This document shows positions 1-12,175 of a DNA stretch of 64,000 nucleotides, piece after piece. This DNA is from Chondrilla cf. caribensis. Its lineage: Eukaryota > Porifera > Demospongiae > Chondrillida > Chondrillidae. Position numbers and translations under genes: made by a program. The number at the start of each line of letters is the position of its first letter. Position 1 is the first letter of the stretch. Under the pieces are notes generated by a model that searched no databases, was not told where the DNA came from, and worked only from the letters and a program-made list of their open reading frames with translations. The DNA is taken from assembly GCA_964020155.1 (NCBI GenBank), contig OZ026568.1, forward strand, positions 2,533,820 to 2,597,819, written 5' to 3'.

Positions 1-72
1 TAGCCTTTTGGTCAGTATAATATGGGAAACATACTGTGGGGATATCAGTTGATTGACTGAGGGCACAATACA
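1..72. repeat. Edge copy of a palindromic GATATC-centred MITE
   Basis: GGTCAGTATAATATGGGAAA followed by GGGGATATCAGTTGATTG resembles the arms of the complete palindromic element at 28728-28812. It is cut by the window edge. Confidence 0.45.
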
Positions 73-267
73 TACGTATAATGGTTGTAGTGGTACAGCA
101 GAACCTGTGTATGATGGTCACTGTATTGACAGGTCACATCTCTATAACAGCCAGGTTACTAACTCCCAAAGGGTCATTACTGTATGTACATAATACGTAT
201 ATATACCACTCTATGTCACCCCTTATCAGTGGGATGGTTGACAGGAATCCTCTTTGCTGTCCTGCAG

Positions 268-3200
268 GTTGATTCTGCTTAGCCAGAGGTTTAGAGGTCA
301 AACTAAACTGGTTGAACCTTGGTACCAGGTGGACTACAACATGGAGAAAATAGACCCTGAACTCATCAAGAAGTGGAGTCAGATCGAGCCATCTGATGCT
401 GTGTTTCTTCCAACCAAAAATGAGTTTATCCCGGATAATTTTGATCTGGTCCCACCCCCCGAGAGCCCCATGGATGTACCAGTCATCATAAAGGTTGGCA
501 AAATACATGTACTCCCCCACCAGTTACTGGCACTCTTATTAGACTATGTATTTGTCATTTCCCCCGCCAACACTAGTGTTGAGTGTTCCAAATGACTTTA
601 AGTCTAAATTCAATTTATTTGATGTATTGTAAATGCATTAAGACGATTACATAATTGATTCAAGTAAACCACACATTGAGGTGGTTTAAACCAGTTTAAC
701 GGACGTCCCCCCCTCTCAGACTTCGACCCAGATCACGCTGGGGCTCTCACTCATCACGAGCCTCTGACTGAACCCGTCCACAAGCATGGGACCACAATAC
801 ATGCAGCTGCACGTCATCATTGAAGGGGGGCACGCTTGCCCAATTGTGGAATAAATTTGGCAAGCCAGACCGCTGTCTGGCTTACATATATCCCTTATGC
901 ACCTCAATCCTATCATCCACACTCTGGCACGCCTGCCCAGTTGTGGAATAAATTTGGCAAGCCAAACCACTATCCGGCTTACTTACCCCCTATGCACCTT
1001 AACCCTACTATCCACCCTATGGTAGTCTATCCTATTCCCATATATTTTACTCCATCTAGCTCTGCGGTGGGTGGGTGGGAGCAATTTAACTTCTCCAGCG
1101 TTCGATCCGATTCAATCCCGCGTATCCTCCAGCTGCCGTGTTGACAAGATTGTCACTGTACCTTGACCCCACTCCAAATGGCGCCAATTTCCACACCCAC
1201 ATCCTGCTCATTGTGCCTTGATCAGGAAGCCATATACAATTACTTCCATGCACCCACTGTATGGGCACATACTCACACACGCACACATATACAAGATGCA
1301 CACACTGGGGACACTCATCTACATCCACTCCCACACATGGGGGACATCCGTTAACCTCTGCCAACATGGTTGACAACCATTTAAATGAAGCACTTAGTCT
1401 GACCAGTGCTATAGCCGTACTAGGTTTGTTTGTTGTCATGCACGTATGTACGTACGTACATCATATCAAATTGTATGGTTGTTCAATATTGGGTATTGTC
1501 TGTGGTAGGAATCTCCTGTGTCCACGTTGTTTTATAAACACGATGACAAATTCAAGGTGCCTAAGGTATATTACAGAATTGACTTTACTAGGTGAGTATT
1601 GCATTTAGAGCAGGTCCAATGAAGAAATACTTGTACGTGGGTTTGTGCGTACGTATGTATGTACTCGTTTGTGAACATATTGGAATTTATATGTAAATGC
1701 TTTTGTACATAATGTTATATGCAGGAGATACGTATATACACACAGAGTGTATGCTGTATCTACATGTACATGTATTTATACCTACGTATGTATGTTAATA
1801 CAGTGAAATCTTTACTATACTGTACGTACATGTGTATGTACCAAGCACATTATCTTACATGTGAACACTTATGTATGTACATGTTTGTATACTTACGTGC
1901 ATATCTGAGTGTGTATTCTTGTACTGAATGTACTGTAGCAATGTGTGTATGTACAGTACGTATATACTGTATCATATTGTATATGATGTGCATGTATCTG
2001 TCTGTTTGTGTGTTACATGTGTACTCTTATTATGTAGTTTACAACTTAATGTACTGTATACATGTACGTATGTGCTTTTAGTCCTTTGGCCTATGACACT
2101 CCTGAAAACTGCTGCTTGCTGTTCCTGTACGTGAAGCTGCTCCAAGACTCTCTCAACGAATACGCTTATGCTGCCGAGATTGCTGGGATTGAGTACAAAA
2201 TATTCAATTCAATCTATGGACTAGAGGTTGGCCAGTGGTGTGTGCACTGTATTGTGGGTGTGTGCACCGTAGTGTGGGTATGTGTACTGTATTGTGGGTG
2301 TGTGCACCGTAATGTGGGTATGTGTACTGTATTGTGGGTGTGTGCACCGTAGTGTGGGTATGTGTACTGTATTGTGGGTGTGTGCACCGTAGTGTGGGTA
2401 TGTGTACTGTATTGTGGGTGTGTGCACCGTAGTGTGGGGATGTGTACTGTATTGTGGGTGTGTGCACTGTAGGTTGGGTGGGTGTGTCTACACTGTAGTG
2501 ACCTATGTAGGTTTGTACTCTAGTGCACATACTGTAGGGTTGCCTTTCAGACTGTTCGCTACACTTAATTTCAGGCATAATCCTAAATTTGGCTAATCAT
2601 GGTGGACTGAAAGGGTGTGAATGGACATGTGCACACAATGCAGTTATTTAGTTATGTACATATTTTTTATATGTCTATGCATTCACTGCATGTACATACC
2701 TAGTCACAATGGTACGAGGTACTTCATCACCTCCGTGTAGGTCCTTGTTACTGGTTACAGTGACAAAGCAGACGTTTTATTGATGAAGATTACAGAGAGA
2801 ATGACAACCCTGGAGATCGACCCTATGAAGTTTGGGATGTACTTGGATTTGGTACGTGCATACAGCCTGTACATATGTATGCATTGATTCATACATATGC
2901 TGCACATGCGGTGTTCTACAGTATAAATTCTCATTCATCTACATACTACTGATTTATCCACTGTACACTCTATGATTTGTTCACAATCATTAAAGTGCAT
3001 CATTTTATCCATATAAAAATATGTATGTAGACAATAATGATGATTATGTCCCTAATTCATCAATCTGCTACATCATTCCTCCGTGAATTGTGTCGTATTA
3101 ATAAGAATCCTCCATACACGCGTGTGTACCTACTGTGGATACTTACATTTTTGTTATGTGATCATTTCCCTTCCCCCTCGCCCAAATATTGCTCCTCTTT

Positions 3201-5894
3201 GCAAATTTACTGATTGATGACATTTTTGTTGAATATGATGTCACACCATTCTTTTAGAGATTTGTTCCCCCTCCCCCTCCCAGCTGTGTTTCTAAATGAA
3301 GGCCTACCTGAGAATTGTTGTCTCCACAATGATTTTCACATGTCCTTGCTCCAGCTGTGCTGAACTTCTCTTAGCCACTTCATTATCGACATGTATGTAC
3401 GTTTTTCAATGTGTTTTTTTTACTCGTTTTTAGAAATTGCGGAGCCTTCGCGACTTCAAGGCCGAGCAGCCCTACAACCATGCCATGTACTACATGGATC
3501 TGCTGACAAAAGACCACGTTTGGAACAAGGAAGAGCTGCTCGGGGCAGCTGAACGTGAGCCAGTCTGAGTCCATGTTGTTTGTCCAAGTGTTGTAAATGA
3601 GCCTTGAGAGATCCAGCTATAGTGCTGGGCGATGTTCTCAGTTTCACACACAATAATCACATCTCATGAATGCTGTGATTGGCAAATCATTGAATGGTAG
3701 ACAGTCTATATATGAAGGTTGTCACTATCTAAATGTTCAAGGTACAGTATGTGCTGAAGTAACAACGAATGATCATTTATTCAACGTACATCAGATCACA
3801 ATTGATGAACGTATCCTGTGATCCTGAAACCTTGAATAGGGCATGCCATTAGCTGATAATTGTGTTTTGACAATAATTGTGATTTTAATTTTCAGGCGAT
3901 AATTGTTAATCAAATATCATGATTAATGGTGACTATCAAATAATTGCATAACACTAGTCTCAGTTGGCTTGTAGCTTCAATATTGTACATACACGCATAC
4001 ATACTGTATAATATGTGTATCTTTACGTACGTATGTACTGTACTTGAACATGCGTAAGTATGTATACAGTATGTATGTATGTCTTAATGTGCAAAGTATA
4101 TCTACACGTACAGTATTACTGTAGTTACATGTATTCTGTATGTACGTAATACACTTACATACGTATGGACATCTACATGATTTTGTGCTAATACGTATGT
4201 TGTTGTGTGTGTATGTGTGCTGTTCACCGGTGTGAGACTGCAGTTGGCAGTACCACCGGTGTAGTATAAAGGAGAATTGGGAGGTTTGGTTGCTGTGGTG
4301 GCTCCATGGCTCAGTGGTTATGGCGGCTACAGTCAGACACCCTGGGTTTGAGCCCCGCAGTTGCCAATTTTTCTCTTTTCTCCTTTCTCCCTGAGCAGGT
4401 TCAGTTCCAATTAAAACTTCTATAATACATATGTACAATTAGACCCTAGAGAGATTGTGGTGGCAAGCAACGGAATATCATCTAATCCTGGTCACCCCAG
4501 GGTCTGCTCTGTATGTAGTATGTATCATTGGAGGGAATTTACACGCATGCATTTATGGTAGGAACCATGGTGACGAGTGACGAGAATTCTGTTCCTCCTC
4601 ACCATGAGGCCTGTAGCACCACCAGGATAGTGATATTTGCATGTGTTATATGTAGTATAGTCTATTAGATGTGTGTTATATGTAGTATAGTCTATTAAAT
4701 GTGTGTTATATGTAGTATAGTCTATTAAATGTGTGTTATATGTAGTATAGTCTATTAGATGTGTGTTATATGTAGTATAGTCTATTAAATGTGTGTTATA
4801 TGTAGTATAGTCTATTAGATGTGTGTTATATGTAGTATAGTCTATTAGATGTGTGTTCTTAATCTATGTATTGCTCAGAATTGAAACCTGATGACTTGAA
4901 AGATTACTTTCCGAAATTTCTTCGTCGGCTGCATGCCACCATGCTGGCTTATGGCAATACCACTTCCCAAGTGAGTTATACACATAATCTGCACACGAAG
5001 CTACGTACATATGTGTACTGTACTTTGTTATGCAGAATAATAATAATATACTGTAGTTGACTTCACATCGTCTTTGACTCTGCTTGTGTGTGTTGTGTGT
5101 TATGTGTTGTGCAAATGTGTGCATTTGTATGTGATGTGTACACATGTACTTATGTGTGTGCACATTTCTAGTATTTGTGTTTTGCAGCAGCCAAGCACTG
5201 TACGTAGTGTTTTGACTGGAACCATCTGACACATACGTACATACGTACATGTACTGTATTTCAAACTAACGTCACTCCCAGAATGCCCTCCGAGTGGTTG
5301 CCAGCATTGAGAATATTCTTGAGAGAGCCTTTGGATGCCGGCCCCTCCTCCCGGGTCAGCTGAGTAGGAAGCGGCAGGTCCAGCTGGTCGCCAAGTCCAA
5401 CTTTCTCTACCAGATGGAGAATCATGTCCACAGCAGCTCATGTGCAGCTCTTTACTTTCAGGTTTGTACCCGTACACCTCTCTGGATTGAGCACACTCTC
5501 TGGCTGCTCTACCAGCTATTGGTCCCTGCTGTACATAGTGAAGTCTAGATGATTTGGCACTGTTCATTCTCGAATCCTTATCTCTGCTGTTATCTCCATA
5601 CAAACTTATTCCAACATTAGAAGTGGCCGCAGTGTGGATATTCCACCAAACACTAATGTTTATTCATCTTTTCGACACAATTTTTGGACTAGATTACAAT
5701 ATTTTTGTTGTGTATACATTTGTGTATTTTCCAGTACATGTGTGCATATTACGTAAGTATGTGCATGCTGTACTGTGTGTGCACTTTATGTAGGTCGGCA
5801 TGGAGGATACATCTTCAAACTTACTACTTGAGATGCTCACTCAAGTCATAAGTGAGCCTTGCTTTAGCCAACTGCGTACTAAGGAACAGCTTGG

Positions 5895-5948
<54 letters not shown>

Positions 5949-6165
5949 TGCGTGCGTGTGTGCGTGTGTGCATTTGCGTGAATATGACAGAGTTACAGTG
6001 CTGTGAACACATACGTATGTGTACTGTATATAATTGATGTGATATCTGTACACATGCATACATATGTACGTATGCATGCACATAGCGTATTTGTGTCCTT
6101 ATCGACACTTAGGTTACATAGTGGCTACCAGTCCTAAAAGATCAGATGGAGTGCAGGTGTGTGTG

Positions 6166-6228
<63 letters not shown>

Positions 6229-9200
6229 TTTGCTTAACATAGTATAAATTTTATTTCATTCCAATGTGATTCAACCACTAACCCCATCTTTATTAATAAA
6301 TTTTGATACTCACACTGACCACACACTACTGACCACACATCACTGACCACACACCACTGACCACACTTCACTGACCGCACACCACTGACCACACACCACT
6401 GACCACACACCACTGACCACACACCACTGACCACACACCGCTGACCACACACCACTGACCACACACCACTGACCACACTTCACTGACCACACACCACTGA
6501 CACAGTGCTCCCTGCCTCTCCTCATAGGGATTAATGATGCTAGTACAGTCTCCCAAACATCCAGTGTTGGTGGAAAATAGAATGGAGTCATTTTTGAAAG
6601 CAGTTGAGGTGCATGAATGTGTGCATGTTTTTCTGTGTATTTCTGGCTGTATGTCAGATGTATGCAACATATTGTTATATCGACTCACAATGCATACATT
6701 CTTAGGCAACTATGTATACATATGTACAGAAAAGAATACAGTATGTAATAGCTAAAGTACCTCTGGAGAAGCTGTAGCGGATATACAGACACCTTTGCCT
6801 AATTGATACCGAGGGCAAAGCCCGAGGTGTCAATTAGGCAAAGGTGTCTGTATTCACTACAGCTTCTCCAGAGGTACTTTAGCTATTATGTGGTATGTTG
6901 CGTGGGCGCACCTTTGATTGAGCAATGATTAGTATTAGATGTGTGAAAAGGAAATAACCAATTGTCCACAATGCAACATCGAATGAAGTGTGCGTACGTA
7001 CATCAGGGAAGTGTGCACACATCATGAATGTGTGCACTTCTTTTCCTTTGAGATCGCCCACGCAACATACCACATGTATATATGTATATACAGTATGTAC
7101 ATATGTACATTCTATCCTGCAAAGAACTACATACTGTACTGCAAGGGATAGCATTTTGAGGCAATCCACCTGAATATACTTCAGATTTGGGACTGTATAC
7201 TGGTTGTTCACATACTGTACATTCCTGTATGTACATATTATATATGTACATACGTATGTATCATTTAGGATATACGATTGCCGGTATGCCTCTTTGTGAT
7301 CATGATGTGTACTATGCAGGATATAATTGATGGTTTGTCAGAGGAATCCTTTGAAGTGCATAAGAACTCGCTCACTGTCCAAAGAACTGAAAAACCAAAG
7401 AAACTGAAGAAGCAGGGATCCAAGTACTGGTACGAGATATCCACAAAGTTTTATCACTTCAAAAGAGGTAGGATGTTGTGTTTGTGTACCCTACAAGTGT
7501 GGTCATCATAGCAATGAACACACGTACCTATTCCCACATTAGATGAAGTGGAAGTTGAATATCTTCAGTCAGTTACCAAAGAAGATGTTTTGATGTTTTA
7601 TAAGGTATTGTGTGTACTACAAATGATGTATGTGTATACTGAGGTATGGTGCAGATCAAAGTTTACATACACTCACTTGTGTTGATTACTATTATCTCAA
7701 GCAGAACTGAATTATTAGCTGCCCATCGATGGCCATTGCATGCCACCATCATGTGCGATTGTTCAGACAAGGGTGCTGCTTTGTATATGGACATACTTAC
7801 ATACGTATGTACATGAGATTCAGCACTGGTGAACTGGTGGCAGTACAGTGCAGTGTTAGTTGAGGTCACCACATCTGTCTGTAGTGCTGCTCAAGGTGCC
7901 CTAGCTACGTATCTGTAGTGCTGTTGGGGGTACCCTAGCTACATACATACGTACCTGTAGTGCAGTTCAGGTAGCCTATCCTTACATAGGGTTACAGTCT
8001 GATGCACTACACACTGTGTATATTGTGCATTTTCCTCACTGGATAGGATCACATTGCTGCCAAAGGTACAACAAGAAGGAAATTGGCAATTCATGTACTG
8101 TCAAAAGAAGCAAAAGATAGCGGTCAGTATGTGTGTACGTATGTGTATGTCATACCACCTTTAGGAAGGATACACAGGGAATAGATCCTTTGTATGGGAT
8201 ACCAAGGGTGAAGCCCGAGGTGTCCCAGTGAAGGATCCATCCCTGTGATTCCTTTGTAGAGATGACACAACACAACTTGCTTGGTAAGTACCCTGGTTGG
8301 TAAATACCTCTGTTGAATACGTACACTTCACTCAGTTCCTGGTCCATATACACTATGTCAACCAGTACAAATAGTACACTATGTACGTACCTCTGATAAG
8401 AAGTACAGATTTGGTGCGCCCCTCAAGGTACTCACCAGCAAGTTGGACTATACACATGCACCACGTAAATGCATAATTGTTTCGTCCTATGTAACTGTAT
8501 GTACTATACGAGGGAAACTCTTTAAGATGAATTGCTTCTCAGCACAAACAAATTTTGAGCATTATTTGGTTTGCCGTAAGAGTGTACACATACGTAGTAG
8601 GCAAATCCTGATCAGAAGAATAATTGATAACAAGTAAATATTTTGTGGGTCCCTTATGTTTCACCTCAACTAGTGTCTACTGTATTTATGTATGTACAGT
8701 GTCATGTCATGCACTGTATACAGTATGTACAATACATTGATGTACTTCCATGATAACCCCCATTTATTAGGTTTTGAGGCCACAGACAGTGATTCCACTG
8801 ATGGGGTGAGTGAGAAATTGTGCTAATAGTGATCTACATACGTTCCTGGAGGGCAGATGACAATGTTGATAGTACTTCATTTGTGGCAATGTACTGTATC
8901 TCCATGTGTACTGTCTGTATTGCTGCTGTTCCTCCAGAGTATCTGATATATATGCACAGAATGTACAGCTTTATAATAGGGATCACTTTTATGTACGTAT
9001 GTAGTGTACATGTACATACATAATCTATCATGGTACAGTCTAAACTCTTTACATCACCCTTGGTAGTGCTCCCAAACACTAGTATACAGTCAGACCTCTT
9101 TACAACATCACCCTTGGTAGTGCTCCCATACACTAGTATACAGTCAGACCTCTTTACAACATCACCCTTGGTTCCTCACCTTCCTTAACATTAAAACCAG

Positions 9201-9485
9201 TAAACTTACTATGTATGTGAATACCACAAGATACGTTGTTATAACGAGACTGTCATTATAAATGGTACTGTTGTACATAGGTCTGACTGTACATCATATC
9301 ATAGTAAGATCGTACTGTTTATTTCATGCATATATAATGTGTACGCTGTGCGTTACTTGTGATACTGGTGTTTGTACCCTCAGGTGCAGATGACAGTTGT
9401 TGATGACATTCAGAAGTTCCGGAATGCTCACAGCCTCTACCCTATCCCACGCCCTTGTGTTGATCCTGTGAAGCATCTTGCGTGA
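268..9485 (+). CDS. IDE: Insulin-degrading enzyme paralogue A, C-terminal half (5' end off window)
   Basis: Zinc metallopeptidase of family M16A (insulysin), which degrades insulin, amyloid-beta and other short peptides. Fifteen exons with GT-AG borders: 268-493, 1509-1591, 2082-2226, 2741-2851, 3434-3554, 4879-4970, 5282-5461, 5794-5893, 6113-6156, 6528-6608, 7320-7467, 7543-7604, 8047-8122, 8771-8805, 9384-9485. The phases join into about 535 residues ending at TGA. They cover the middle and the catalytically inert C-terminal M16 repeats. Diagnostic segments are LPTKNEFIP in the first exon, [11 protein letters not shown] in the third, [13 protein letters not shown] in the fifth and [19 protein letters not shown] across 5794-6156; the last carries the substrate-binding Arg and Tyr of IDE. 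The zinc-motif exons must lie to the left of base 1. The protein ends HLA, not the peroxisomal AKL of vertebrate IDE. Family assignment is secure; splice borders are inferred. Confidence 0.93.
494..1508. repeat. IDE-A intron with a ~97-bp direct repeat
   Basis: Two copies of a ~97-bp unit at about 830-926 and 927-1023 share CCCA(A/G)TTGTGGAATAAATT and a following GGCTTAC. The rest of the intron shows no gene. Confidence 0.55.
2241..2480. repeat. 40-bp minisatellite abutting an IDE-A splice donor
   Basis: About six copies of a 40-bp unit built from TGTGTGCACCGTAGTGTGGG and TATGTGTACTGTATTGTGGG. It starts some 15 bp after the donor at 2227. Confidence 0.85.
3617..3958. mobile_element. hAT-like MITE remnant in IDE-A intron
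   Basis: Begins TAGTGCTGGGCGAT, like the hAT-type element at 35122, and ends ATAACACTA. It is AT-rich with internal inverted TAATTGT-type segments and has no coding capacity. Confidence 0.4.
4295..4400 (+). mobile_element. tRNA-derived SINE-like segment
   Basis: TGGCTCAGTGGTTATGG resembles a pol III A box and GGTTTGAGCCCCG a B box, about 30 bp apart, followed by a pyrimidine-rich tail. It does not fold as a convincing intact tRNA, so a tRNA-derived SINE or tRNA pseudogene is the better reading. Confidence 0.45.
4638..4858. repeat. 30-bp minisatellite
   Basis: About seven tandem copies of TGTGTTATATGTAGTATAGT followed by CTATTARATG, in the IDE-A intron just before the exon at 4879. Confidence 0.9.
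5894..5970. repeat. (GT)n/(GC-GT)n microsatellite at IDE-A donor
   Basis: Starts within the splice donor GTTAGTGTGTGT, then shifts to a CGTG/CGTGCGTG pattern. Confidence 0.9.
6157..6228. repeat. (GT)n microsatellite forming an IDE-A splice donor
   Basis: The donor of exon 6113-6156 is GTGTGTGT itself, the first unit of an uninterrupted ~70-bp (GT)n. Confidence 0.92.
6308..6500. repeat. 14-bp minisatellite CCACACACCACTGA
   Basis: About thirteen tandem units of CCACACACCACTGA, with CCACACTTCACTGA variants, ending close to the acceptor of exon 6528. The long reverse frames across it are artefacts of the repeat. Confidence 0.9.
6747..7075. mobile_element. Composite of two MITEs (copy 1) in IDE-A
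   Basis: Part one (6747-6887) is a near-perfect hairpin with ends AATAGCTAAAGTACCTCTGG and its complement. Part two (6888-7075) has terminal inverted repeats ATGTGGTATGTTGCGTGGGC and its complement. The same two-part unit recurs at 43690-44022. Confidence 0.85.
8154..8260. mobile_element. CACCTTTAGGAAGGAT-family MITE
   Basis: CACCTTTAGGAAGGATACAC, an internal AAGGGTGAAGCCCGAGG and a degenerate inverted end. Relatives at 15069, 44814 and 51930. Confidence 0.6.
8278..8452. mobile_element. Dispersed ~180-bp repeat (GTACTGGTTGACATAGTGTA family)
   Basis: Reverse-orientation copy of a family with ends ACTTGCTTAGTAAGTAC and a core TGACATAGTGTACATGAG. Other copies lie at 18044-18222, 23938-24096, 43146-43336 and, partially, 55550-55690. 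Confidence 0.7.
9031..9295. mobile_element. Tigger-like MITE with terminal CAGTCAGACCTC, partly tandem
   Basis: Three tandem starts of CAGTCAGACCTCTTTACAAC at about 9036, 9090 and 9140, and a single inverted end AGGTCTGACTGTA at ~9290. CAGT...ACTG ends next to TA resemble pogo/Tigger elements. A related unit is amplified at 57430-57900. Confidence 0.6.
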
Positions 9486-10850
9486 TGTCATAACGCATTT
9501 GATATTATTAGTATCAGTAGTATTTATTTATTTATTAGGGAGTGAATTTCTCACAGATAATTCAATTTGACTAATTATTATCAGTTATATTAATTCAAGT
9601 TATTCGCAACAATTATTATTTTATGTAATAATATTATTGCATAAGATTAATGTATTGCAATACGTACGTATTATGTATAATTTTTGCCATAATTATAGGC
9701 ATAATATTATAGATTTTTTGACATTTCTGATTCATACAATTCACATATATGTGTCACACATGAAGTAGGCTTGAGGGACAATGATTAGTAATTAGTTTGT
9801 TACACCTAATAACACTCCTACTACTGCACATTATTTGTTGCTTTCACTGCAGCTTCCTTATGTGGACTGTATTTTTCAAGGGAAAACAGACATACTCTGC
9901 CCATTTGTTTGCTTACGTATGTGCTTGCACTTGAAATACAGTCAAACCTCTTTACAACATTCCCCTTGGTTCCTCACTTTATCTGCCATTGTAACCAATC
10001 AGCTGTTATGCCTAAACAATACAATTACTTTGTATGTAAATACATCTGTGTCCACGAGACAAATTGCTATGAAGAGACGGTCCTTGTAAAATCCGTTGGT
10101 GTAAGAAGGTTTGTCTGTACATAAAATATACCCAATGTGTATCCTAGTTGCTCCCTGATTCAGAAGCACAGGTGTAATGAACTACCAGTAAACAGTCATA
10201 CACATTTCTTGTGTACGACTGTACGTACATACGTACAGTATATACAGTACATAAATCTTCACACACAAACATATTAACTCACAATTTCTCGTGCATGTAA
10301 TTCTCATACGTAGGGGCAAGTGTGAAGGCCACAAGAAATAAGGGTACCACTGTATATGGAATGGTATATGTACAGATGAGATGGAACAAATTGCAAAACA
10401 TATTATAATAATGTTGTTATTATGTACAATATTCTTATGTAATGAGGATGATCCATGCTAAGTACATCCAATAATGGTAATCACCTGCTTATATACAACA
10501 ACAATACATTAAACACATTGCCGTCTTCACTAGGTAATGACTGGGTGGTTTTAATTTAGTGTACATTTAACCAAATGAATTAAGATATGGGACGAGTAAA
10601 ATTTTGCATGTCATTCGTTGACATACGTATTCAACTAAATAACATCACTGATAAAACCATTATTATGTACATAGGAGTGGTTCCATATGTACAGTATGTA
10701 GGTTTCTTATTTCACATCACGTGTGAAAGCAAAAAGCATAACTCTTTCCAAATAGGGATTTTGGACTGCGAAGTTTCCAACTGTTGTTGGGAAAATCCGT
10801 TTGGATTCAGGAGCGTTTAAAAACGCAGTCTGGCGAAGAGAGTTCTTTAT
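9486..10850. other. Spacer downstream of IDE-A
   Basis: AT-rich 3' flank of IDE-A with another CAGTCAAACCTCTTTACAAC start at 9941. I see no gene and could not place a polyadenylation signal with confidence. Confidence 0.5.
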
Positions 10851-10852
10851 CT

Positions 10853-10896
10853 GGATGTTTCAACCCTGTGGGTCATCTTCAGCAGTCGGGGTGCCT
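10853..10896 (-). ncRNA. Hammerhead-ribozyme-like motif of a Penelope-type element
   Basis: The - strand reads CTGAAGA, then GACCC-ACA-GGGTT, then GAAAC. That is the CUGANGA / short stem II / GAAA order of hammerhead cores carried by Penelope-like elements. One unpaired U sits next to stem II, and stems I and III were not established, so this is tentative. Confidence 0.3.
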
Positions 10897-10986
10897 TGGG
10901 AGTTACCCTCCTTAAATAGGGTTTGGGCTTCCCGCCAAGACACTTCCGATCTCGTGACTTCCGCTCCTTGGACGAACATAGGGGGT

Positions 10987-11083
10987 CCACGATCGATCCA
11001 AAAGTAGACCAGCATCAAGGTTGATCCATGACCCATGACCCATGGTGAACCTCGATGCTGGTCTACTTTTGGATCAATCGTGG
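10987..11083. mobile_element. Hairpin with 30-bp arms
   Basis: Left arm 10987-11016 (CCACGATCGATCC...) and right arm 11054-11083 (...GGATCAATCGTGG) differ at one position. They are separated by 37 bp containing CATGACCCATGACCCATGG. Confidence 0.8.
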
Positions 11084-11092
11084 ATAATATGC

Positions 11093-12175
11093 TTGAGTCT
11101 TTTAATTGGATGTCCTTCAAACATGTGAATTTACACCTGCATGTAAACCTCACAAGTTAGAGCAGGTGTCATCAAAAGATAGATTAATTTGTGCATAAGA
11201 ACAAAGACCAAAAGTACATTCCTTCAAGCACTGATATGCCTCTTTTCTGAGAATTCAGTTCATGAGTCTTACTAATGATGCCTCATCAAGATAACCACAT
11301 CCTGTAGTTGAGTCCTTTGGATGTCCTTCAAACATGCTAATGAACACCTGCATGAAACTTCACAAGTTAGAGCAGGTGTCATGTAAAGATATTTTTAATT
11401 GATTACACATTTTGTGGGAGTCTGTGGGATGCACACAGGGAAATGTTATATACATTGAACATAACACACTGTACGTACAATAGAACTAGCTTAAAGTGTT
11501 GACATTACATAAACGGAATGCTATCGTTTGAGGAAGACACGTCAAGCACCAAGGCCTCTTATGATCCTAGTTAGGTACTAGGTGCAAGCCAGTTCTGGAA
11601 TATGAATGTTGACACAGTCACATAACCCTGACACCTAGCGACAAGGTGCAAACATTCATACTTGATTAATGTGACTTTAAATTAATACTGTGAACACAAA
11701 CCAACCTTCTTCCAATGTTCTAACTGTATATAATTGTACTCTTTTCTCCACTATCAACACTTGTTAAGGCCTTCACTGAGATGTTGTACAGCGAGTGAGA
11801 TATGCCTCTTTCCTAAGAATTTAGTTCATGGGTCTCAATAATAATGCCTCATCAAGATAACCACATCCTGTAATTGAGTCCTCCGGATGTCTTTCAACAT
11901 GCAAATGAACATGCACCTGCATATATACAACCCCACAAGTTAGAACAGGTGTCATGTAAAGATATTAATTTTTAATTGATGGTACATTTTTAATTGATGG
12001 GACATTTTGAAGAGAAATGTTATATACGTTGAACATAACACACTGTACCTTGTGTTATGAGAACATAACAATATAACAATAGAACTAAGTGTTGACATTA
12101 CATAAACGGAATGCAATCATTTGAGGAAGGCACTTCAAGCACAAAGGCCTCTTATGATCTTAGTCGAGGCAACAT
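11093..12175. repeat. ~566-bp tandem duplication between IDE-A and the GPCR
   Basis: Units start at 11236 (ATGCCTCTTTTCTGAG) and 11802 (ATGCCTCTTTCCTAAG) and share CATCAAGATAACCACATCCT and TACATAAACGGAATGC. A third partial copy is at 11093-11190. The FN3 exon fragment lies between the two units. Confidence 0.75.
11716..11799 (-). pseudogene. Stray fragment of an FN3 exon of the adhesion GPCR
   Basis: On the - strand this reads [20 protein letters not shown]. It closely matches the end of the second FN3 exon of the receptor at 25635-25713 ([20 protein letters not shown]), with a long nearly identical stretch around GGCCTTCACTGAGATGTTGT. It lies 730-810 bp beyond the receptor's stop codon and has no splice context, so it is a dead partial copy. 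Confidence 0.75.

Noticed and set aside
1163..2596. Several small frames in IDE-A introns (e.g. 1719-2081, 2204-2578)
   Set aside because: They cover intron repeats or overlap the exons at 1509 and 2082 in another frame; no coding signature.
4300..4372. Functional tRNA gene
   Set aside because: A- and B-box-like words are present, but acceptor and anticodon stems do not pair convincingly; SINE or pseudogene preferred.
4638..4858. CRISPR-like array (regular 30-bp repeats)
   Set aside because: Units are contiguous with no unique spacers, and the context is an animal intron; it is a minisatellite.
6234..6709. Trp/Gly/Cys-rich repeat frames ([10 protein letters not shown])
   Set aside because: Translation of a 14-bp minisatellite inside an IDE intron.
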